Assembly (NCBI GenBank): GCA_902475545.1
Contig: CABRZP010000010.1
Location: forward strand, 8,305-72,304
DNA from: an uncultured bacterium
GTDB taxonomy: Bacteria; Cyanobacteriota; Vampirovibrionia; Gastranaerophilales; Gastranaerophilaceae
DNA length: 64,000 bases
Reading direction: 5' to 3'
The notes beneath the pieces are model-generated. The model saw only the letters and a list, made by a program, of their open reading frames with translations, was not told where the DNA came from and did not search any database. Numbering within the stretch: position 1 is the first letter of the stretch; every line of letters starts with the position of its first letter. Below, piece after piece: positions 42,390 through 50,752 of the stretch. The position numbers were made by a program, and so were the translations under genes.

Positions 42390-44114
42390 ATGAATAATCA
42401 ACATCCTGTCTACACTCTAATAAATGAATGCCACGATTGTTATAGGTGTGTTCGAGAGTGTCCTGTTAAGGCTATTAAAATTGAAAACGATCATGCATCT
42501 GTAATTCCGGAAAAATGTATTTCATGCGGAACATGTGTAAAGGTTTGTCCGGCAAATGCAAAGTGTGTTCGGAGTGACTTGGAAAAAGTTAAAAATCTTC
42601 TAATAACAGGAAAAGATGTTTATGTTTCATTAGCTCCATCGTGGAGATCTGTTTTTGAAAATTCTGCTCAAAAAATGATAGCTATCCTTAAACAACTTGG
42701 TTTTAAAGATGTTTCAGAAACTGCAATCGGGGCTCAGGAAGTTTCCATTAAGACAGCAGAAATGCTTAATAATATGGATCAGGGTTTGTGGATATCGAGT
42801 GCATGCCCTGTAATTGTTGAATATGTAAGGCTATATAAACCTGAATTTGCAAAGCATATTACACCAATCGGTTCTCCTGCAAAAACTCATGCAAGAATGC
42901 TTAAAGATTTGTATGGAGATGATATTTCTGTTGTATTTATAGGACCTTGTATTGGTAAGAAAAATGAAGCAGATGAAGAAGATGGTCTGATTGATGTTTC
43001 AATAACTTTTGAAGAGTTAAAAATTTGGATTGCTGATAAAATTGGTGATATTTCAGAAATTAAGAAAGAAAGTTGTTTTGAATTTGTACCATACAGTGCC
43101 CATGAAGGAACTTTGTACCCGATAAATGGCGGTATGAATGAAACTATAAAAAAAATAGGTGTAAAACCTCAGGTTCAACTTATGGAAATTTGTTCAATTC
43201 CGGCATTTGAAAGAGCATTGGAAAATCTTGATGCGGATAAACTTACTGTGCCTGTCTTTGTAGAAGCTCTTGCATGTGAATCCGGATGTATTACAGGACC
43301 TTGTATTGCTTCTAATAACGCAAGTATCAGCTCAATTTCCGATGTTATGCAGAAGGTTAAAGTGAGAGACGAAATTCCAAAAGAGCCTCAAGTTGTTGTG
43401 GAATGTGATTATTCTCCAAAAGAAGTTTCTACTTCAAATTATTCATTAGAAGAAATTATGAAAACTTTGAAAAAAATCGGTAAACATACTATTGATGATG
43501 AATTAAATTGCGGCGGCTGCGGATATTCATCTTGTAAAGAACTTGCTGTTGCACTTTTGGATGGTGTTGCAGAACCTTCAATGTGTGTTTCTTATATGAG
43601 AAAAATTGCAATGAGAAAGGCCGCTGCAATGCTTCGCTGTATGCCTGCCGCAATTGTAATGGTAGATAATAATATGAATATTATTGAGGCAAATGACAGT
43701 TTTATGCGTATGTTTACAGGTGAAATGTACGATATCTTTAAGGCGAGACCTGATGGTTTGACTGGTGCTGCAATTGACAGAATTGTTGAATTCTCTGATA
43801 TTTTCAGGACTATTTTGAAAACAGGAAAAGATTTGCACAAGGAACATTATGCTGTAAAAGACCGTCTATATGATATAAATGCATTTACAATTGAGGAAAA
43901 TGAAATTGTTGGTGCAATTATAACTGACGTAACACAAACCGAAACAAACAGAGAAAAAATTTCAGAGAAAGCTAAGGAAGTTATTTCTAAAAATATTTCT
44001 ATTGTTCAGGAAATTGCTTGCTTATTAGGTGAACACATGGTTGAAACCGAAACTTTACTGAATTCTATTGCCAACGATTATGATGATAAACCTGATGGAG
44101 GACCTAATCCGTAA
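42390..44114 (+). CDS. [FeFe]-hydrogenase-like sensor protein with PAS domain
   Basis: 574 residues. Two 4Fe-4S motifs (CHDCYRCVRECP, CISCGTCVKVCP) precede an H-cluster domain. Its motifs are SSACP (about 136), GPCIGKKNEA (about 186) and EALACESGC (about 293). The H-cluster cysteines are kept, but the proton-relay cysteine of TSCCP is Ala. A CGGCGYSSC Fe-S domain (about 374) and a PAS domain (about 412-520) follow. This matches the sensory group C or HfsB-type hydrogenases of clostridia. It overlaps the phosphatase gene by one base (TAATG). It probably senses H2 or redox state rather than making H2. Confidence 0.88.
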   Translation: MNNQHPVYTLINECHDCYRCVRECPVKAIKIENDHASVIPEKCISCGTCVKVCPANAKCVRSDLEKVKNLLITGKDVYVSLAPSWRSVFENSAQKMIAILKQLGFKDVSETAIGAQEVSIKTAEMLNNMDQGLWISSACPVIVEYVRLYKPEFAKHITPIGSPAKTHARMLKDLYGDDISVVFIGPCIGKKNEADEEDGLIDVSITFEELKIWIADKIGDISEIKKESCFEFVPYSAHEGTLYPINGGMNETIKKIGVKPQVQLMEICSIPAFERALENLDADKLTVPVFVEALACESGCITGPCIASNNASISSISDVMQKVKVRDEIPKEPQVVVECDYSPKEVSTSNYSLEEIMKTLKKIGKHTIDDELNCGGCGYSSCKELAVALLDGVAEPSMCVSYMRKIAMRKAAAMLRCMPAAIVMVDNNMNIIEANDSFMRMFTGEMYDIFKARPDGLTGAAIDRIVEFSDIFRTILKTGKDLHKEHYAVKDRLYDINAFTIEENEIVGAIITDVTQTETNREKISEKAKEVISKNISIVQEIACLLGEHMVETETLLNSIANDYDDKPDGGPNP

Positions 44115-45280
44115 TGTTTATTGATATTGATTGTCATCAATTGAAAAAATATAATCAAAATGCTTTCGGTGATTACTTTGTCTCAAAAAGATATCCTGAT
44201 GAAGCAAAATTGATTGCTGTACTTTCAGATGGTTTAGGCAGTGGTATAAAAGCAAATATTTTATCATGTATGACTGCAACAATGTTATTAAGATTTGTGG
44301 AAAATTCACAAATTCCAATTAAACACGCTGCAGAAATTGTTATGAATTCTTTGCCTGTTTGCAAAATTAGAAAAATCAGTTATTCTACATTTTCGGTTAT
44401 TGACGTTAATGATGAAGGGGATGCAAAAATAATTGAGGAGGGGAATCCTGAATTTTTATGGATAAAGAATAACGAAGTTATGACACCTTCCTATGAGTCC
44501 ATACCTTCAAAAACTTTCAAAAACAGATGTATGAAGAGTTACAAAATTCATCTGGAACTTGGGGACAGATTGATATTTTGTTCCGATGGTGTAACACAAT
44601 GCGGACTTGGTAATAGCCGTTTAAAATTAGGTTTACGCAGAGAAGGATTAATCCAATTGGTACTTGCTAAATTAGCGGAAGAACCGGATATTTCAAGTTC
44701 TGATTTATCTGCGTATATTGTTCGTCAGGCTAAAAATATTGAAACTGACAGAAATCCGAAAGATGATATTTCTGCCTGTGTTTTATACTGTCGAGAACCT
44801 CGTGTGTCTTTAGTTTTTACAGGACCTCCGTTTTTGCAGAAAAAAGATGCTGAATACGCACAAATGTTTAGAGATTTTAAAGGTAAAAAAGCAATTTGTG
44901 GCGGTACCACTGCTAATTTGATTTCAAGAGAATTAAATATTCCGATAACTATGGATAAAGCTATTAGTGTAGGTAAACTTCCAAGCTGCTCTTATATGGA
45001 TGGTGTAGATCTTGTTACAGAGGGGATTTTAACCCTTACACAAGCTTTAGAGTATCTTGAATCAGGGCAAACTACAGGTATTGACAATGCCGCAGGAAAG
45101 TTGGTAGAATTCTTATTAGATAGTGATTGTATTAACTTTATGGTAGGTGCAAAGTTAAATCAGGCTCACTACAATCCTGCATTACCGATTGAAATTGAAA
45201 TCAGAAAAAATATTATCAAAAAAATGGCAGTTGTATTACAGGATAAATATTTTAAAAAAGTCAATGTACAGTATATGTAG
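44114..45280 (+). CDS. SpoIIE/PP2C-type phosphatase, hydrogenase operon
   Basis: 388 residues. Residues 1-230 form a SpoIIE-like serine phosphatase domain with the metal-binding Asp residues in LIAVLSDGLGSGIKA, DRLIFCSDGVTQCG and NPKDDISACVLYCR. The C-terminal 150 residues (FKGKKAICGGTTANLISREL...) form a separate domain that I associate with the same operons. Translation is coupled to the sensor hydrogenase. It would convert the sensor signal into dephosphorylation of an unknown partner. The order matches hfsC of Thermoanaerobacterium. Confidence 0.85.
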   Translation: MFIDIDCHQLKKYNQNAFGDYFVSKRYPDEAKLIAVLSDGLGSGIKANILSCMTATMLLRFVENSQIPIKHAAEIVMNSLPVCKIRKISYSTFSVIDVNDEGDAKIIEEGNPEFLWIKNNEVMTPSYESIPSKTFKNRCMKSYKIHLELGDRLIFCSDGVTQCGLGNSRLKLGLRREGLIQLVLAKLAEEPDISSSDLSAYIVRQAKNIETDRNPKDDISACVLYCREPRVSLVFTGPPFLQKKDAEYAQMFRDFKGKKAICGGTTANLISRELNIPITMDKAISVGKLPSCSYMDGVDLVTEGILTLTQALEYLESGQTTGIDNAAGKLVEFLLDSDCINFMVGAKLNQAHYNPALPIEIEIRKNIIKKMAVVLQDKYFKKVNVQYM

Positions 45281-45300
45281 CATATAAGAGGAAGGTAAAA

Positions 45301-45561
45301 ATGGAAAAAATTAGTGTAAAAGTATGTTTAGGAACAACTTGTTTTGTTATGGGTTCTGCAAATCTTCAAGAGTTAATGGAAATCGTTCCTGCAAAATATG
45401 GCGATAAAGTTGATGTTTGCGGAGTACCTTGTCTCGGATTATGCTCTGTAGATTGGGAATTTTCAAAAGCTCCTTATGTAAAAGTTGATGATGATGTTAT
45501 TAAGGAAGCTACAGTGGAAAAAGTTTTATCAGCAATTGAAACTAAATTAGCAAAAAAATAA
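45301..45561 (+). CDS. 2Fe-2S thioredoxin-like protein, hydrogenase operon
   Basis: 86 residues, a second NuoE-like 2Fe-2S domain with CLGTTC and CGVPCLGLC. It differs from the first at 42122 and lies 26 bases before the catalytic hydrogenase gene, so it may be its electron partner. GAGGAAGG ribosome-binding site. Confidence 0.88.
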   Translation: MEKISVKVCLGTTCFVMGSANLQELMEIVPAKYGDKVDVCGVPCLGLCSVDWEFSKAPYVKVDDDVIKEATVEKVLSAIETKLAKK

Positions 45562-45587
45562 GAAAATAAAGAAAAGGATTAAGAAAA

Positions 45588-47054
45588 ATGGCTATGAATA
45601 CCCCTAAACAAACTTCTCATTTAAAACGAGAAATTTTGGTAAGATTAATAAAAGCTTACTTAAGTGATAATTTTGAAGAAAATACAAGAAAAATTCCTTA
45701 TGATATGCGTCCAAAAGGAAGTGAAGTTCCTTTCAGATGTTGTATTCATAAAGAGCGTGCAATTTTGAGAGATAGAGTAATTGCAGGTTTGGGATTATCA
45801 ATTGAAGATGCGGACGATAGTGAATTGTTATCAGATCTTGCAAAAAAATCTCTTGAAAGAACTGAACCGGAAGAAAATCCATTGACTGTTCTTCATACTG
45901 CATGTCAGGGTTGTGTTCCTTCAAGAATCTATGTTACAGACCTTTGCCAAGGCTGTGTTGCAAGACCTTGTGAATCAACCTGTAAATTCGGAGCAATAAA
46001 AGTTGAAAACGGCAAATCTGTTATTGATCCGTCTAAATGTAAAAATTGCGGAATGTGTGCTCAGGTTTGTCCGTACCAGGCAATTGCAAAAATCATTGTT
46101 CCTTGTGAAAATGCTTGTCCTGTAGGTGCTATTGCAAAAGATGATGATGGTCATGCTCGTATTGATTTTGACAAATGTATTTCTTGCGGAAAATGTGTAA
46201 GTTCATGTCCGTTTGGAGCAGTTCACAAAAAAAGTCATATTATCGATATTCTAAAAGCAATGAAAGATGGTAAAAAAGTTGTTGCAATGCTTGCACCTGC
46301 AATTATGGGTCAGCTTCCATGTACACCAAAACAACTTAAACAAGCAATTCTTTCTATTGGATTTTCTGATGTTGTGGAAGTTGCTGAAGGTGCTGATATC
46401 ACAACTAAAAATGAAGCAGCCGAATTTGCGGAAAGAATGGAAAAAGGCGATAAGTTTATGACAACATCTTGCTGTGCAGGATATAACGAACTTGTAGAAA
46501 AACATATTCCTGAACTTAAGCCGTTCCGTTCAGAAACAAAAACTCCTGCATACTATACAGCAGAAATGGTTAAAAAAGAAACTCCTGAAGCTGTAACCGT
46601 ATTTTTCAGCCCATGTGTTGCAAAACGTCGTGAAGCAATGCAAAATCCTAACATAGATTATGTTCTTAATTTTGAAGAACTTGGAGCATGGTTTATTGCA
46701 ATGAATGTTCAAGTTTCTGAGTGTGATGAAACTTCATATAGAAAAGAATCATCAGCTCAAGCAAGAAATTTCGCTGTAACAGGCGGGGTTGCAGGTGCTG
46801 TTAATACTTTACTTGAAGATGATAAAAAAGCTCAACCATATATCGTGGACGGGTTGAATAAACAATCAATAAGAGATTTGAAAAAATTTGCGAAAAACGG
46901 TACTTGTGAATTTGGGAACTTGATTGAGGTAATGGCTTGCCCTGGCGGTTGTTTGGGTGGTTCAAGTTCAATAAACTCTTATAAACCGGCTTTGAAACAA
47001 TTAACTGCTTATGTTAATGAAAGCCCTGAAATTAAAGAAGTAATTGAAAAATAA
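45588..47054 (+). CDS. [FeFe]-hydrogenase, catalytic type
   Basis: 488 residues. A cysteine-rich N-terminal part (CQGCVPSR, CQGCVARPCESTC) leads to two ferredoxin-type 4Fe-4S motifs (CKNCGMCAQVCP, CISCGKCVSSCP). The H-cluster domain has all three motifs intact: TTSCCAGY (about 292), SPCVAKRREA (about 341) and EVMACPGGCLGG (about 449). It should evolve or oxidise H2. The TSCCA form and the N-terminal arrangement fit the HydDB group B or HfsD type. The maturases HydE, HydF and HydG are not in this window. Confidence 0.92.
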   Translation: MAMNTPKQTSHLKREILVRLIKAYLSDNFEENTRKIPYDMRPKGSEVPFRCCIHKERAILRDRVIAGLGLSIEDADDSELLSDLAKKSLERTEPEENPLTVLHTACQGCVPSRIYVTDLCQGCVARPCESTCKFGAIKVENGKSVIDPSKCKNCGMCAQVCPYQAIAKIIVPCENACPVGAIAKDDDGHARIDFDKCISCGKCVSSCPFGAVHKKSHIIDILKAMKDGKKVVAMLAPAIMGQLPCTPKQLKQAILSIGFSDVVEVAEGADITTKNEAAEFAERMEKGDKFMTTSCCAGYNELVEKHIPELKPFRSETKTPAYYTAEMVKKETPEAVTVFFSPCVAKRREAMQNPNIDYVLNFEELGAWFIAMNVQVSECDETSYRKESSAQARNFAVTGGVAGAVNTLLEDDKKAQPYIVDGLNKQSIRDLKKFAKNGTCEFGNLIEVMACPGGCLGGSSSINSYKPALKQLTAYVNESPEIKEVIEK

Positions 47055-47075
47055 TATTTAAACTATATTTAAATA

Positions 47076-47116
47076 AAAGAGCGGATAATTCATATTTGAA
47101 TTATCCGCTTTTTTAT
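47076..47116 (+). terminator. Hydrogenase operon terminator
   Basis: GCGGATAATTCA, loop TATT, TGAATTATCCGC, then TTTTTT. Confidence 0.92.
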
Positions 47117-47153
47117 AATTCAATAGAATGATACAAAAATTTGCCTGATAGTA

Positions 47154-47159
47154 TATAAT
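47154..47159 (+). promoter_or_regulatory. -10 box, leaderless start of the flavin reductase-like gene
   Basis: Consensus TATAAT, then TAAATT, then ATG. Confidence 0.65.
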
Positions 47160-47165
47160 TAAATT

Positions 47166-47669
47166 ATGAATAATGAAGTTTTAAAAAATCTATCTTATGG
47201 TGTTTATGTAGTTACAACACTTTGCGATAAAAAACCCGTAGGCTGTATTGCAAATAGTCTTATACAGGTAACTTATAATACAATTGCAGTTAGTATGCAT
47301 CATGATAATTATACAAATCAATGCATGAATGACTCTAAAAAATTTGCAGTATCAATATTGGGAGAGGCTGTTGATAACAAAGTTATTGGAACATTTGGCT
47401 ATCGTTCTGCACGTGATATTGATAAGTTTACTGATATTAAAACAAAGGTTGTTGACGGACTTAATATTGTTGAAGATGCTATAGGTTATCTGGTATGTGA
47501 AGTTACAGATAAAATGGAAACTGAAACACATACAATTTTTTTGGGAAAAATAATTGACGGGGAAATGCTTCATAATGAAGAAAAACCTATGACTTATGCG
47601 TATTATCATGAAAATCGTAAAGGGTTAAGCCCTAAAAATGCACCGACATATATCGAAAGAAAAAAATAA
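47166..47669 (+). CDS. Flavin reductase-like FMN-binding protein
   Basis: 167 residues of the FMN-binding split-barrel family (flavoredoxin/flavin reductase). It begins LKNLSYGVYVVTTLCDKKPVGCIANSL, with the conserved SMHHDNYTNQCM and FAVSILGE. In anaerobes such domains are often joined to rubredoxin and pass electrons to oxygen-detoxifying proteins. Here it is free-standing. No ribosome-binding site. Confidence 0.85.
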   Translation: MNNEVLKNLSYGVYVVTTLCDKKPVGCIANSLIQVTYNTIAVSMHHDNYTNQCMNDSKKFAVSILGEAVDNKVIGTFGYRSARDIDKFTDIKTKVVDGLNIVEDAIGYLVCEVTDKMETETHTIFLGKIIDGEMLHNEEKPMTYAYYHENRKGLSPKNAPTYIERKK

Positions 47670-47704
47670 TATTATAAGTATTTCTATATAAAAGAGAGCT
47701 ATAT

Positions 47705-48658
47705 ATGAACAAAAAAATATTATCTAATATGGCACTGTTTTTGACAGCTTTGATTTGGGGGGTATCATTTGTCGCTCAGAAAGCTGGCATGGATTATGTT
47801 GGTCCGTTTAGTTTTAATTTTGCAAGAAGTATTCTTGGCGGGTTGAGCCTTGTACCTTTGATATTTTTAGTAAAATTTACTCATGAGGATAGGCGTCCGA
47901 AAGAATATAAACATAAACAGCATAAATTATTGGCAAGAGCGGGTATATTATGCGGCTTAGCTTTATTTACGGCAATGAGTATTCAGCAATACAGTATGCT
48001 TTATGTAAGTGCAGGGAAAGCAGGTTTTATTTCCGCATTATATATAATCTTTGTACCATTAATTGCAATGTTTTTTGGTCAAAGAATTTCCAATGCTGTG
48101 AAAGTTAGTGTTGGTATTGCTCTTATAGGTTTGTATCTTTTATGTTTTAAATCTGGTTCCGCCGGTTTTAATTTTTATGATGGCGTCTTACTTATAAGTG
48201 CATTTTTCTATGGCGTTCATATTCTTGTGGTTAATTATTTTTCGAAACATGTTGATGCGGCAAAAGTATCCTGTTTGCAATTTTTTGTAGTCGGAATTTT
48301 GTCTCTTCCATTGATGTTGTTGTTTGAAAATCCTAATATGGATAGTTTTATAGCTTGTAGGGTCCCAATATTATATGCAGGGATTTTAACTTGCGGAGTT
48401 GCGTATACTTTGCAAATTTTCGGACAAAAATACACAGCTCCGACTATTGCATCTCTTATACTTTGTCTGGAATCAGTTTTTGCAGTTGTCGGAGGAAGTT
48501 TAATTCTGCATGAAACTATGACACTAAGAGAAGGGTTGGGCTGTGTATTTATGATTATTGCAGTTATACTCTCTCAAGTTAATATAAAGATTTTTAAGAA
48601 AGTGCCTCTACCATTTTTTCAGAGAGAAGAAGGGAAGATTGAGGATTCTGACCTGTAA
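47705..48658 (+). CDS. EamA/DMT-family permease
   Basis: 317 residues with about ten membrane helices in two EamA repeats. The first repeat begins LFLTALIWGVSFVAQKAGMD, and the second ends with TIASLILCLESVFAVVGGSL. Substrates in the family are amino acids and metabolites, and this one cannot be assigned. GAGAG ribosome-binding site. Its 3' end overlaps the convergent DJ-1-like gene by 65 bases. Confidence 0.9.
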   Translation: MNKKILSNMALFLTALIWGVSFVAQKAGMDYVGPFSFNFARSILGGLSLVPLIFLVKFTHEDRRPKEYKHKQHKLLARAGILCGLALFTAMSIQQYSMLYVSAGKAGFISALYIIFVPLIAMFFGQRISNAVKVSVGIALIGLYLLCFKSGSAGFNFYDGVLLISAFFYGVHILVVNYFSKHVDAAKVSCLQFFVVGILSLPLMLLFENPNMDSFIACRVPILYAGILTCGVAYTLQIFGQKYTAPTIASLILCLESVFAVVGGSLILHETMTLREGLGCVFMIIAVILSQVNIKIFKKVPLPFFQREEGKIEDSDL

Positions 48659-49265
48659 TAATATTTTTATCAACACAAACATGTTCTGACCACGGTTCGG
48701 CATCTTCAAATCTGGCACCGAGTTGTCGAATTTTTGTTTCTAAAAGGAATGGAACAGATTCATTCATTTTTGTAATATATTCTTCTTTGTTTGTAAAACT
48801 GGTGACTTTTTTGTCTTTAAATATAGAATCTCCGTGTTTATCTTTTGCTAATATTAATCCTGCCGGACCATGACAAATTGCGGCAATAATTTTATTGTTT
48901 TCATAAAAATATTCAACAATTTCTTTTAAAAACTCGTCATTTGCGAGGTCGAACATTGGACCGTGTCCACCCGGTAAAAATATTGCATCATATTCTTTGT
49001 AATTAACTTCAGAAAGTCTTGTAGTATTTCTTAGAATTTTAATACATTCATCCCACTCCATAGGATTTGAACAAGACATACTTTTTTCATCAACCGGAGA
49101 CAATCCTCCTTTTGGGCTTGCAACGGTAATTTCATAACCTGTATCTTTAAATACAAGATATGGAACGGCAAATTCTTCCAAATATACACCGGTTTCTTTT
49201 ATTGGAGAATTATCATCACCTGAGTAGTTGGTTGTTACAATTAGAATTTTTTTGTGTTCATTCAT
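48594..49265 (-). CDS. DJ-1/PfpI family protein (Hsp31-like)
   Basis: 223 residues. The nucleophile elbow AAICHGPAGLIL and the acidic residue in GVYLEE plus the GGHGPMFDL loop are typical of class I glutamine-amidotransferase-like proteins of the Hsp31/YajL group, glyoxalases or chaperones. AAGGAG ribosome-binding site. The 3' end overlaps the permease gene by 65 bases. Confidence 0.9.
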   Translation of the reverse strand: MNEHKKILIVTTNYSGDDNSPIKETGVYLEEFAVPYLVFKDTGYEITVASPKGGLSPVDEKSMSCSNPMEWDECIKILRNTTRLSEVNYKEYDAIFLPGGHGPMFDLANDEFLKEIVEYFYENNKIIAAICHGPAGLILAKDKHGDSIFKDKKVTSFTNKEEYITKMNESVPFLLETKIRQLGARFEDAEPWSEHVCVDKNIITGQNPQSSLLLSEKMVEALS

Positions 49266-49346
49266 AAGTAAAACTCCTTTGTTTTCTAAAGGAGTTTACA
49301 ATAAAGCTTTGAAAAATTTATGCCCTTAATGTGGTAAATTTATTTT

Positions 49347-50153
49347 CTATAAATAACACTTGCGTTCTTGGCCTTCAACACCGGCATAGAGTTCTACAAA
49401 TTGTTTTGCAGGACTTACTTCAATTTTTTGCAGCAGAACTTCTTCAATCTGGAAGAAACCTACATCACCGGACATTTCAATATCAATTTTGATAGGTTTT
49501 CTTTCTCCTCTGTGGATACCTATACGGTTAATCGCATTAGCAGAATATTTATGAATATCGCCGACTCTTGGTGTTGTGTTAATTGCCATCGGAATTCTTG
49601 CTCTTCCTTTTGTCATATCACAACCGTCTGCAATTAATAAAATACCTGCTTCAACAGAATGAATTTTTCTGGAGGACATGTGACCTATTATGGCTTCAGT
49701 TGTTACTGCACGAATTACTACACGACGGTGCAAATCGTGTGGAAACATGTGCATCAATGTTCTTTCAATAATTGGCTGTGCCAAAAGAGCGGACATTTCT
49801 TCGTGTCCTTGACGTCCTATTGCCATACCGAGGTCATGCATCATACCTGCAAGTATTACTGCACACATACTGTCTTCAAATGTTCCCATTTCTTCTTTTT
49901 CAAGAGAAGTTTGAATTCCTGCTTCGTGTAATATATTTAGCATTTTTATTGCATTGCCGACAACCTGACGCATGTGAACGGGACCGTGGTCATTGTAACC
50001 AAGTCTTCTAATTGATACGCTGTTTGCATAATCTTGCATTTCTTGTAATTCTTCATCTGCAAATAAATATTTAACCATCTCCAAACATTGAGGATGTTTT
50101 TTTAAACGATTTAATATTTTTGTTTCTGTTGACAACTCTTTGACTGATTTCAT
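49347..50153 (-). CDS. HD-domain phosphohydrolase
   Basis: 268 residues. The HD metal-binding set is visible: His in YNDHGPVHMRQV, the HD pair in LAGMMHDLGMAIGRQGHE, and a later Asp in LLIADGCDMTKGRARIP. A C-terminal domain of about 70 residues (IEMSGDVGFFQIEEVLLQKI) follows. The family acts on nucleotides or cyclic nucleotides, exact substrate unknown. AAAAGGAAAAGG ribosome-binding site. Confidence 0.85.
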   Translation of the reverse strand: MKSVKELSTETKILNRLKKHPQCLEMVKYLFADEELQEMQDYANSVSIRRLGYNDHGPVHMRQVVGNAIKMLNILHEAGIQTSLEKEEMGTFEDSMCAVILAGMMHDLGMAIGRQGHEEMSALLAQPIIERTLMHMFPHDLHRRVVIRAVTTEAIIGHMSSRKIHSVEAGILLIADGCDMTKGRARIPMAINTTPRVGDIHKYSANAINRIGIHRGERKPIKIDIEMSGDVGFFQIEEVLLQKIEVSPAKQFVELYAGVEGQERKCYL

Positions 50154-50240
50154 AATAACCTTTTCCTTTTCAGTATTTATATTAATATAATAACCTATAA
50201 TAGATAAAAAGTTAAGCCTGATGGTTAAAAATTTTTATTA

Positions 50241-50246
50241 TATAAT
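50241..50246 (+). promoter_or_regulatory. -10 box, leaderless start of the TPR gene
   Basis: Consensus TATAAT, then TTTGTT, then ATG. Confidence 0.65.
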
Positions 50247-50252
50247 TTTGTT

Positions 50253-50735
50253 ATGAGTGATTATAAATTTTATTTAGATAATGGAATTTTTAATTTTCGA
50301 AATGGTGATTTTGAACTTGCCGTTGAAAATATAAATAAATCTCTTGAGTTAAAAAATGATTGGGCAATACCGTATTTTTTCAGAGGTGCTGCTTATCAAG
50401 CTTTAGAAAATTTTGATGAAGCGATGCTTGATTATACTAAAGCGTTAACTCTTGATGATAAAATGGCAGATGCTTATTATAACAGAGCTAAAATTATTCT
50501 TTCACGAAAAGATATTGATAACCCAAATTTAAAAAATGCTGTTGCAGATTTAGAAAAAGCGTTGACATTGGATGAAAATTTTGTAGATGCCTTGTTTGCG
50601 ATGGCGGCGGCACAGAAAAAATTAGGCGAATATCATAAAGCTTTGGAATATCTTGAAAAACTTTTACAAATTCAGCCGGATGCAGTTCATGCTAAAGCTT
50701 TAAAAAAACTTATCTTAAATAAATATATTATTTAA
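50253..50735 (+). CDS. Tetratricopeptide repeat protein
   Basis: 160 residues built of about four TPR units, for example NFRNGDFELAVENINKSLEL, PYFFRGAAYQALENFDEAML and DALFAMAAAQKKLGEYHKAL. No signal peptide or other domain, so it is probably a cytoplasmic protein-interaction scaffold. It lies 17 bases before the porin-like gene and may be co-transcribed with it. No ribosome-binding site. Confidence 0.88.
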   Translation: MSDYKFYLDNGIFNFRNGDFELAVENINKSLELKNDWAIPYFFRGAAYQALENFDEAMLDYTKALTLDDKMADAYYNRAKIILSRKDIDNPNLKNAVADLEKALTLDENFVDALFAMAAAQKKLGEYHKALEYLEKLLQIQPDAVHAKALKKLILNKYII

Positions 50736-50752
50736 ATATATTAGGAATAGCT

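Noticed and set aside
46251..46712. Cys/Phe-rich minus-strand frames within the hydrogenase gene
   Set aside because: Antisense shadows of a well-recognised gene. Their cysteines come from complementary codons.
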